A stretch of DNA of 6,997 nucleotides from Myxococcota bacterium (GTDB lineage: Bacteria > Myxococcota > Polyangia > GCA-2747355 > JAKLHH01): positions 1 through 6,997 of the forward strand of contig JAKLHH010000394.1 of assembly GCA_022710245.1 (NCBI GenBank), written 5' to 3'. Positions 1 through 5,110 of the stretch are shown here, one piece after another. Position 1 is the stretch's first letter. Each line of letters starts with the position of its first letter. Below the pieces are notes generated by a model. It searched no databases and had not been told where the DNA came from. It saw nothing but the letters and a program-made list of their open reading frames with translations. Position numbers and translations under genes: made by a program.

Positions 1-855
1 CTCCTCGGCACCTGCGTCTGGATCATCCTGGAGGCGATCGAGCGCCTGACCGGCAAGGCCGCGCACCTGGAGGTGACCGTCTGGGCCTTCGTGGTGATGG
101 GCGGCTCGATCCTCGTCGACTGCTCGCGCTCGCGCCTCCTCGCGCGCGCGGCCGCCCGTCACTCGAGCCAGGCGCTCGAGGCCGACGCCCTGCACTTCTC
201 GACGGACGTCTGGTCCTCGAGCGTGGTCATCCTCGGGCTGGCCCTGGCCGGCCTGGCGGACCGGCTGCGCCTCCCCTGGCTGGTGCGCGCCGACGCCGTG
301 GCCGCCCTCGGCGTGGCGCTGATCGTCGTCTCGGTCAGCCTGCGCCTCGGCTGGCGCACCGTCGCCGCGCTCCTCGACGCGGTGCCGGCCGAGCTCGTGC
401 GCGAGGTGGCCGCGGTGGCCCAGATCGAGGGCGTCCTCGAGGTGCGCAAGGTCCGCGTGCGGCGCGTCGGCCCCGACTCCTTCGCCGACCTCACGCTGGG
501 GGTGAGCAGCGAGACCTCCTTCGAGAGCTCGCACGCGATCGCGACTCGCGTCGAGGAGGCGGTGCGGGGCGTGCTGCCGGGGGCCGACGTGGTCGTCCAC
601 CTCGACCCCATCGCCGCCGCGCCGCCCGACCCGGGCGAGACGGCGCGCGCGGTGGCCCGGCGCGCGGGGCTCGCGGTGCACGCGGTCCGCGTCTCCGAGC
701 AGAGCGGGGTGCGCCGGCTCGAGCTCCACCTCCAGCTCGACCCCGGGCTCGGCCCCACCGAGGCTCGCCGCGTGGTGCGCGCGCTCGAGGAGCAGCTCCG
801 CGCGGAGCTGCCCGACGTGCACCAGATCCGCACGCGGATCGAGCGGCGGGGGTGA
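1..855 (+). CDS. Cation diffusion facilitator (CDF) family metal exporter, 5' truncated
   Basis: The frame is open from base 1, so the start lies upstream; 284 residues are visible and end at TGA 853-855. CDF proteins export divalent metals (Zn, Fe, Co, Mn) from the cytoplasm in exchange for protons, as inner-membrane dimers. Four hydrophobic segments are seen at visible residues about 1-16, 27-47, 65-85 and 96-115, matching the last four of the usual six. The HxxxD metal-site motif of TM5 is at His65 and Asp69. A cytoplasmic dimerisation domain follows at about 126-203, ending VVVHLDP. Unusually, a second alpha/beta stretch of similar design follows at about 212-281 and ends QIRTRIE, suggesting a tandem C-terminal domain. 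The N-terminal metal site of TM2 is outside the window, so metal specificity cannot be judged. The next gene on the same strand starts 275 bases downstream, behind palindromic repeats, so co-transcription is uncertain. Confidence 0.9.
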   Translation, partial: LLGTCVWIILEAIERLTGKAAHLEVTVWAFVVMGGSILVDCSRSRLLARAAARHSSQALEADALHFSTDVWSSSVVILGLALAGLADRLRLPWLVRADAVAALGVALIVVSVSLRLGWRTVAALLDAVPAELVREVAAVAQIEGVLEVRKVRVRRVGPDSFADLTLGVSSETSFESSHAIATRVEEAVRGVLPGADVVVHLDPIAAAPPDPGETARAVARRAGLAVHAVRVSEQSGVRRLELHLQLDPGLGPTEARRVVRALEEQLRAELPDVHQIRTRIERRG

Positions 856-926
856 GCATGGCTGGTCGCGCTGATTGTTGGTCGCGGCAGCTGCCCACCA
901 CCGCCCGACGTGTGGGGCGCCGCTCC

Positions 927-978
927 AATTGCGGCGGTCTCATCCCGGAGCGGCCGCAGGCCGCGAGGACCCGCAATT
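927..978 (+). repeat. Palindromic element P1 (52 bp)
   Basis: The ends are an 8-bp inverted repeat, AATTGCGG/CCGCAATT. Inside is a perfect 6-bp hairpin, GCGGCC-GCA-GGCCGC (950-964). Between the stems, the 5' side carries the unpaired TCATCCCGGA (940-949). P1 matches P3 at 50 of 52 positions in direct orientation. Its terminal AATT (975-978) is shared with the start of P2. It lies in the spacer after the CDF gene and could act as a transcript-processing or termination hairpin, but no T-tract follows. Confidence 0.85.
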
Positions 979-1023
979 CGCCCGGCTCGCCTCCGGCGGA
1001 GGCTCCGCGATGAAGGGCGAATT
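975..1023 (-). repeat. Palindromic element P2 (49 bp), inverted family member
   Basis: The ends are a perfect 9-bp inverted repeat, AATTCGCCC/GGGCGAATT. The inner hairpin is GCCTCC-GGC-GGAGGC (989-1003). Read on the minus strand it has the same plan as P1, P3 and P4: outer stem, unpaired TTCATCGCGGA, inner hairpin, unpaired GAGCC, outer stem. The 45-bp core at 977-1021 equals the reverse complement of 6020-6064 (P4) at 40 of 45 positions by hand alignment. It shares AATT with both neighbours, so P1-P2-P3 form one continuous mosaic in alternating orientation. Confidence 0.85.
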
Positions 1024-1071
1024 GCGGCGGTCTCACCCCGGAGCGGCCGCAGGCCGCGGGGACCCGCAATT
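1020..1071 (+). repeat. Palindromic element P3 (52 bp), near-identical copy of P1
   Basis: This is a direct repeat of P1, starting 93 bases downstream, with two substitutions (T/C and A/G) outside the stems. It has the same AATTGCGG/CCGCAATT ends and the inner hairpin GCGGCC-GCA-GGCCGC (1043-1057). Its right end lies 60 bases before the start codon of the S46 peptidase gene, so it is in the putative promoter/leader region of that gene. Confidence 0.85.
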
Positions 1072-1120
1072 GCCCTCGACTCGTGCGGAGCCTGCCTCTA
1101 CCATCCGCTCCAGATCGACT

Positions 1121-1125
1121 GGAGG
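1121..1125 (+). promoter_or_regulatory. Shine-Dalgarno site GGAGG of the S46 peptidase gene
   Basis: GGAGG lies five bases before ATG 1131. It decides this start over an in-frame GTG at 1083, which would put 16 residues in front of the signal peptide. Confidence 0.8.
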
Positions 1126-1130
1126 TCAGC

Positions 1131-3215
1131 ATGACCATCTCGCGCCGCAGGACCCTCACCCTGGCAGGCTCGCTCCTCGCGCTGCTCCTCGGCGGACGAC
1201 TCGCCCGCGCCGAGGAGGGCATGTGGCCGCTCAACAACCTGCCCCGGGAGCTCCTGCAGAAGAAGTACGGCTTCGCGCCCGACGAGCAGTGGCTCGCCCA
1301 CGTGCGCCTCGCGTCGGTGCGCTTCCAGGACGGAGGCTCCGGCTCCTTCGTCAGCCCCGACGGGCTGGTCATCACCAACCACCACGTCGCGGTCGGCCAG
1401 CTGCAGAAGATGTCCTCCGCGAAGAAGGACTACGTCCGGGACGGCTTCTACGCCGCGCGGCGCGACCAGGAGATCCCCTGCGTCGATCAATCGCTGATGG
1501 TGCTGCAGTCGATGGAGGACGTGACCCAGCGCGTCCTCGGCGTGGTGAAGCCAGGCATGACCGCGGAGCAGGCGATCAAGGCCCGCCGCGCCGAGCGCGC
1601 CGCCATCGAGAAGGAGAGCCTGACCAGGACCAGGCTCCACTCCGAGGTGGTGAGCCTCTACCAGGGCGGCGAGTACTGGCTGCACCGCTACCGCAAGCAC
1701 AAGGACGTGCGGCTGGTGATGGCTCCGGAGAAGCAGGCGGCCTTCTTCGGCGGCGACGACGACAACTTCACCTACCCCAGGCACGACCTCGACATCGCCT
1801 TCTTCCGCGTCTACGAGGGCGGCAAGCCGCTGCGCACGAAGGACTTCCTGCGCGTGAACCCGAAGGCCGGCCAGAGCGGCGAGCTGGTCTTCATCTCGGG
1901 CCACCCCGGCTCGACCGAGCGGCTGATGACCGTCGCCGACCTCGAGCTCTCGCGCGACCTCATCCTGCCCGAGATCCTCGGCGCCTTCGGCCGCGCGCAG
2001 ACGGCCCTGGAGGCCTACTCCAGGCTGGGCGCCGAACAGCGGCGGCGCGCCAAGACGCGCCTGTTCGGCCTGGCCAACGGCCTCAAGGCGCTGGGCGGCC
2101 AGCTGCAGGGGCTCAAGCAGCCCGGCGTCCTCGCCGCCAAGCGCGCCCAGGAGGAGGCGCTGCAGGCCGCCATCAACAAGGACCCCGCGCTGAAGAAGCA
2201 GTACGGCGGGGCGCTGCAGACCGTCCGCAGGGCGGTGCCGCTCCGCCAGAAGGCCTGGCGCCGGGCCTACTACCAGGACCTGCGGACGCGCTTCTCGGCC
2301 CTGACCCGCAACGTGGTGAGCCTCGTCCTCCTCGCCCAGGAGCAGGGCAAGCCCGACGGCGAGAGGATGCAGGGGTTCCACGACTCGGAGCTCGAGGAGC
2401 TCAAGTTCTACCTCTTCTCGAAGGCGCCCATCTACAAGGACATGGAGCAGGCCGCGCTCGCTGCCTGGTTCACGCTGGTCGTGGAGAAGCTCGGCAAGGC
2501 TGACCCGCTGGTCAAGGCCATCCTCGCCCTCGGCAACCCCACCGAGGCGGCGACCCGGCTCACGACGGGCACGGCGATGGACGACGCGGCGGCCCGCCGC
2601 AAGCTCTTCGACGGCGGGCTGGCGGCCATCGAGGCCTCCACCGATCCGGTGGTGGTCCTGGCGCGCAAGGCGGCGCCGCTGATCCGCGCCAACGAGGAGC
2701 ACCGCAAGAAGGTCATCGACGGCGCCCTCGTGCCGGCACGGGAGAAGCTCGCGCGAGCGCGCTTCGCCATCCACGGCCGCAGCGTCTACCCGGACGCCAC
2801 CTTCACCCTGCGCCTGACCTTCGGCCGCATCGAGGGCTACCCCATGAACGGCACCCTGGCGCCGCCCCGGACGACGCTCCACGGCCTCTTCGATCGCGCG
2901 CTCGGCTTCGAGCAGAAGCGTGAGTTCTGGCTGCCCGGCCGGTTCTGGCAGCGCAAGGGCCGCCTGGAGCTCGCCACGCCGGTCAACTTCGTCAGCAGCT
3001 GTGACATCATCGGCGGCAACTCGGGCTCGCCGGTCATCAACCGCAAGGGCGAGCTCGTCGGCGTCGTCTTCGACGGCAACATCGAGAGCCTGGTCGGCGC
3101 GTTCCTCTACGACGGCACCGCCAACCGCTCGGTCAGCGTGCACGCGGCGTACGTGATGGAGGCGCTGGACAAGCTCTACGACGCGAAGGAGCTCGCGCAG
3201 GAGCTGCGCCGCTAG
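1131..3215 (+). CDS. Family S46 dipeptidyl-peptidase (DPP7/DPP11-like serine exopeptidase), exported
   Basis: The 694-residue product has the usual S46 length (about 700). S46 enzymes remove dipeptides from the N-terminus of peptides outside the cytoplasm. A signal peptide covers residues 1-27, with SRRRTL at 4-9 (Tat-like twin arginine), a Leu-rich core and an ARA cleavage site. The family start EEGMWPL follows directly. The catalytic triad is His84/His85 in TNHHVA, Asp221 in PRHDLD and Ser631 in GGNSGSP. The stretch between Asp221 and Ser631 holds the long helical domain typical of S46. Eighteen residues after the catalytic Ser is Gly649 (FDGN), preceded by Asp648. DPP11 has Arg at this position and DPP7/DAP BII has Gly, so I infer a preference for hydrophobic rather than acidic P1 residues. 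The usual DNW motif before the catalytic Asp reads DNF here (Phe213). The likely role is nutritional or turnover processing of peptides in the periplasm. The stop is TAG 3213-3215, and the gene converges on the lipoprotein gene downstream. Confidence 0.93.
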   Translation: MTISRRRTLTLAGSLLALLLGGRLARAEEGMWPLNNLPRELLQKKYGFAPDEQWLAHVRLASVRFQDGGSGSFVSPDGLVITNHHVAVGQLQKMSSAKKDYVRDGFYAARRDQEIPCVDQSLMVLQSMEDVTQRVLGVVKPGMTAEQAIKARRAERAAIEKESLTRTRLHSEVVSLYQGGEYWLHRYRKHKDVRLVMAPEKQAAFFGGDDDNFTYPRHDLDIAFFRVYEGGKPLRTKDFLRVNPKAGQSGELVFISGHPGSTERLMTVADLELSRDLILPEILGAFGRAQTALEAYSRLGAEQRRRAKTRLFGLANGLKALGGQLQGLKQPGVLAAKRAQEEALQAAINKDPALKKQYGGALQTVRRAVPLRQKAWRRAYYQDLRTRFSALTRNVVSLVLLAQEQGKPDGERMQGFHDSELEELKFYLFSKAPIYKDMEQAALAAWFTLVVEKLGKADPLVKAILALGNPTEAATRLTTGTAMDDAAARRKLFDGGLAAIEASTDPVVVLARKAAPLIRANEEHRKKVIDGALVPAREKLARARFAIHGRSVYPDATFTLRLTFGRIEGYPMNGTLAPPRTTLHGLFDRALGFEQKREFWLPGRFWQRKGRLELATPVNFVSSCDIIGGNSGSPVINRKGELVGVVFDGNIESLVGAFLYDGTANRSVSVHAAYVMEALDKLYDAKELAQELRR

Positions 3216-3376
3216 GGTCAATGCCGATCAGTTAACCCCTCGGGTACTCGAGGCTGGCGGTGTCCTCGGCCCACTCGGCCCACGGCCTGATCGGGAAGGC
3301 GCCGGGCGCGAGTCGCGCTCGGGGCCGATTCGTCGAGCGCAAGGTTGGCGGTGGGACCGGAGACCCACCCCCGAAG

Positions 3377-3396
3377 CTTGCGCGAATTCGCGCAAG
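3377..3396. repeat. Perfect 20-bp palindrome at the first unit boundary
   Basis: CTTGCGCGAATTCGCGCAAG is identical to its own reverse complement. It spans the junction of tandem units 1 and 2. Confidence 0.9.
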
Positions 3397-3430
3397 ATTG
3401 TTGGGGGGACCCCAGATCTGCCCTCTGTCA

Positions 3431-3448
3431 TTGCGCGAATTCGCGCAA
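3431..3448. repeat. Perfect 18-bp palindrome at the second unit boundary
   Basis: TTGCGCGAATTCGCGCAA is identical to the core of the first palindrome. Its centre is 53 bp from that of the first, close to five helical turns, so the two face the same side of the DNA. Confidence 0.9.
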
Positions 3449-3482
3449 GGTTGGCGGTGGGACCGGAGACCCGCCCCCTGAC

Positions 3483-3501
3483 CTTGCCCTCGAGGGGCAA
3501 G
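3483..3501. repeat. Third boundary palindrome with changed arms
   Basis: CTTGCCC (3483-3489) pairs with GGGCAAG (3495-3501) around TCGAG. It occupies the place of the GCGCGAATTCGCGC palindromes. Both arms have changed together, so the inverted symmetry is kept although the sequence is not. Confidence 0.8.
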
Positions 3502-3596
3502 ATGGCGGGCCGGGAGGATCGGCCCCCCCTGGGTGGGCCGAGTCGGCCTCGGCTCTGATGGAGACCACCGCCGACAGTCGCGCGGGTTGGGCGCCG

Positions 3597-3616
3597 AGCG
3601 AGCGTGTTGGCTCGCT
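3597..3616 (-). terminator. Possible hairpin downstream of the lipoprotein gene
   Basis: AGCGAG (3597-3602) pairs with CTCGCT (3611-3616) over an 8-base loop, 19 bases beyond the minus-strand stop. There is no U-tract and the stem is short, so a terminator role is only a guess. Confidence 0.3.
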
Positions 3617-3634
3617 AACTGAACGGCATTGGGG

Positions 3635-4822
3635 CTAGCTGCCGCGGCGCGTGAGCCGCCGCAGGCCCAGCAGGAACGCGAGGGGTAGCAGGCCGATCGG
3701 CAGCGGCGCGCCCGTGGGCGAGCTGGGGCCGAGGTTGCAGGCGCCGACGAGGACGCTGTCTCCGCCGCTGCTGGTGCCGCCTCCCTGCGTCGACGGCGTG
3801 GTCGGCGACGGCGTGGACCCGCCCTGCTCGGGCAACGAGCCCCCCGGCGAGGGCGAGGGCCCGGGTGACGGATCCGGTGTGTCCGGGTTCGCGCTGCTCC
3901 GGCAGCTGGCCCCGCCCGTCGTGGTCACACACACCTCGCCGCTGGCGCAGCTCTTCGCGCCCTCGACGGCGCCGATCGCGGTGCAGCGAGCGAGGCGGCC
4001 GTCCGCCAGACAGACGTCGTGCTGGAAGGTGATCACGGTCGGCCCGGCCGCGCAGGCGTGCGCCACGCAGCGCGCCTCGGTGTTGCCCGCGGTGGAGCAG
4101 AAGCCGTCCGCGGCCGCGCAGTCGGTGCCCGGCGTGAGCACGCCGCTCGAGCACTGGCCGAGCTGCTCCGTCGAGATGCAGATCTTCTTCTGCCCGCTCG
4201 CCGGGCAGGCGGTCGACGCGCAGCGCGCGCCGGCCCCGTCGTCGATGCAGGTCTCGCCGCTCGTCGCGCAGTCGGTGACCGCGCAGTCCTCGCCGGTCAG
4301 CTTGCTGCCGCTGCACGACGGCGTGCAGGTGGAGCCGGAGCCAGAGCCCGTGCCGGTGCCAGGGCCGACCGCGACGCCGTCCTTGTAGAACTGCGGCACG
4401 TAGTTGAAGTCCTCGTAGGGCGAGAAGGTGCACGACCACTGGCCCTTGCCTGACTTGTAGAGCAGGTAGGCGGAGGCGGCGATGTTGGCCTCGGGATCGA
4501 AGACGCTGGCGCCGGGGAAGCCGGCGGCCGTGGCGCGGGCGGCCCAGTACTGCTTCATGTGCTGGAAGAGGCCGGAGGCGCCGGAGGGATTGTACGCGTT
4601 GGGGTCGCCGCCGCTCTCGCACTTGATGATGTTGAGCGCCCAGGTGACGTGCTGGTACTTGAAGTACTTCTCCACCAGCTTGCGCCACTGCTCCACCGCG
4701 GCCGGCAGGGACATGGTCTGGCGGGAGAGACCCTCCTCGGGGAGGTCCGGGACGCCGCAGCTCGCGACCCCGAGCACCAGCATGAGGTGGGTGAGGCGCA
4801 GGCGGCGGAGGGGGTGGGTCAT
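3635..4822 (-). CDS. Lysozyme-like (lytic transglycosylase-type) lipoprotein with Cys repeats and MYXO-CTERM-like tail
   Basis: The product has 395 residues, with ATG at 4820-4822 and TAG at 3635-3637. The signal peptide has basic RRLR at 6-9, a hydrophobic core and a lipobox VASC, with Cys22 as the lipidation site. Gly at +2 argues for outer-membrane rather than inner-membrane retention if the E. coli rule applies. Residues about 45-148 resemble SLT/lysozyme-fold peptidoglycan-cleaving domains: CESGGDPNAYNPSGASGLFQ at 68-87, with Glu69 as the probable catalytic acid, then an Ala-rich helix ending AASAYLLY. A Gly/Ser/Thr linker (153-165) leads to Cys-rich repeats: C185-C224, C235-C280 and a partial C292-C307. 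The spacing is C-x6-C-x8/9-C-x4-C-x8/13-C-x8-C. A Pro/Ser/Gly linker (311-356) follows, then Cys362, a Leu/Pro-rich hydrophobic stretch (372-387) and a terminal Arg cluster, like MYXO-CTERM sorting tails. No Shine-Dalgarno sequence precedes the start. Enzyme activity is inferred, not certain. Confidence 0.85.
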   Translation of the reverse strand: MTHPLRRLRLTHLMLVLGVASCGVPDLPEEGLSRQTMSLPAAVEQWRKLVEKYFKYQHVTWALNIIKCESGGDPNAYNPSGASGLFQHMKQYWAARATAAGFPGASVFDPEANIAASAYLLYKSGKGQWSCTFSPYEDFNYVPQFYKDGVAVGPGTGTGSGSGSTCTPSCSGSKLTGEDCAVTDCATSGETCIDDGAGARCASTACPASGQKKICISTEQLGQCSSGVLTPGTDCAAADGFCSTAGNTEARCVAHACAAGPTVITFQHDVCLADGRLARCTAIGAVEGAKSCASGEVCVTTTGGASCRSSANPDTPDPSPGPSPSPGGSLPEQGGSTPSPTTPSTQGGGTSSGGDSVLVGACNLGPSSPTGAPLPIGLLPLAFLLGLRRLTRRGS

Positions 4823-4944
4823 GCAGGTAGGAGATGCAACCACCACGCCGGCCTGAAGCCGTTGCAGTACGCGACGTTGCAGGACAACCCCTGGGGACTC
4901 GGGACCCCGACCTGCCCACAACTGGCAGCTGCGGTGGTCACCCC

Positions 4945-4972
4945 GCGACGGGGCGCTCCGCAGGGCCGTCGC
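4945..4972 (+). repeat. Hairpin, possibly a degenerate palindromic element (P5)
   Basis: GCGACGG (4945-4951) pairs perfectly with CCGTCGC (4966-4972) around a 14-base loop containing TCCGCAGGGC, which is identical to ten bases of the P4 core (6041-6050). An overlapping shorter stem CCCCG/CGGGG (4941-4953) is an alternative fold. Membership in the P family is uncertain because the outer stem and the conserved CATC-CGGA segment are absent. Confidence 0.35.
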
Positions 4973-5053
4973 AGCCTCGGCCGTCGGATGTTGACCAGCG
5001 TAGTGCCAGCGAGGATGGAGGACCGCGAGATGAAGAAGCCGGTACCGTCGCTG

Positions 5054-5083
5054 TTGAGCGACCGGCCGGTGCTTCGCTACACT
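5054..5083 (+). promoter_or_regulatory. Candidate sigma70-type promoter
   Basis: TTGAGC (5054-5059) and TACACT (5078-5083) are separated by 18 bases, each a fair match to TTGACA and TATAAT. A transcript starting near 5090 would have a leader of about 20 bases including the GGAGG site. This fits a start codon at 5111 but not at 5030. Confidence 0.5.
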
Positions 5084-5098
5084 GGTCCCCCACCTCCC

Positions 5099-5103
5099 GG
5101 AGG
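5099..5103 (+). promoter_or_regulatory. Shine-Dalgarno site GGAGG for ATG 5111
   Basis: GGAGG lies seven bases before ATG 5111. A competing GGAGG (5017-5021) sits eight bases before an in-frame ATG at 5030, so the start is not settled by ribosome sites alone; codon usage favours 5111. Confidence 0.65.
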
Positions 5104-5110
5104 CAGCTCG

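Larger units (their letters stand above)
3337..3495 (+). repeat. Three tandem 53-bp units
   Basis: The units start at 3337, 3390 and 3443, each beginning GCGCAAG. Units 1 and 3 are nearly identical over 35 bases (34 of 35; 3338-3372 against 3444-3478); unit 2 is more diverged. Each unit has an internal hairpin: GGTGGG/CCCACC in unit 1 (3350-3355/3364-3369), TGGGG/CCCCA in unit 2 (3402-3406/3410-3414), and GGTGGG/CCCGCC with one T-G wobble in unit 3. Unit boundaries are marked by the larger palindromes listed separately. A degenerate fourth unit may run from about 3496 to 3535, beginning GGCAAGATGGCGGG. Confidence 0.85.
3216..3634. other. Convergent intergenic region rich in palindromes
   Basis: This 419-base gap lies between two converging genes. 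I see no convincing gene in it; short open frames through it cross the tandem repeats and have no ribosome site. It contains an 8-bp inverted repeat, CCGATCAG (3224-3231) / CTGATCGG (3287-3294), and a hairpin, GCGCTCG (3315-3321) / CGAGCGC (3334-3340). The 53-bp tandem array (3337-3495) and a hairpin near the lipoprotein stop follow. No T-tract follows any hairpin, so classical intrinsic terminators are not evident. The array may still serve as a two-way transcript end or RNA-stabilising block. Confidence 0.7.
4823..5110. other. Divergent intergenic region
   Basis: This 288-base spacer lies between two genes transcribed away from each other. The plus-strand side has a promoter candidate (5054-5083) and a ribosome site (5099-5103). 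I found no convincing -35/-10 pair for the minus-strand lipoprotein gene. A hairpin at 4945-4972 may be a diverged relative of the palindromic elements. The frame of the downstream plus-strand gene stays open through this spacer, but A/T-ending codons are common just upstream of 5111, which argues that the spacer is non-coding. Confidence 0.6.

Noticed and set aside
927..1071. Transposon or insertion-sequence ends with a transposase between them
   Set aside because: The interval is only about 145 bases and has no plausible transposase frame; the palindromes are better read as small non-autonomous repeats.
1070..1102. Promoter for the S46 gene using TTGCCC at the right end of P3 as -35
   Set aside because: No acceptable -10 hexamer lies at 16-18 bases; the best candidate (TCTACC) is at about 21 and weak.
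875..2503. A plus-strand open frame of about 540 codons overlapping the start of the S46 gene in another frame
   Set aside because: The translation is Arg/Pro/Ala-rich without any motif, and it overlaps the peptidase for most of its length.
1098..3221. A minus-strand open frame of about 700 codons opposite the S46 peptidase
   Set aside because: It is antisense to a clear enzyme with intact catalytic motifs; its translation is Leu/Val/Glu/Arg/Asp-rich low-complexity sequence with no domain. High GC removes stops from this frame.
3337..3535. CRISPR array
   Set aside because: The whole 53-bp unit repeats; there are no unique spacers between constant repeats, and no cas genes are nearby.
3260..3638. 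Short open frames through the convergent spacer, possibly small proteins
   Set aside because: They simply read the 53-bp tandem repeats, lack a ribosome site, and give peptides without hydrophobic or conserved features.
4991..5019. TTGACC as a -35 element for the downstream gene
   Set aside because: The -35 match is good, but at 17 bases the sequence is GATGGA-like with no resemblance to TATAAT.
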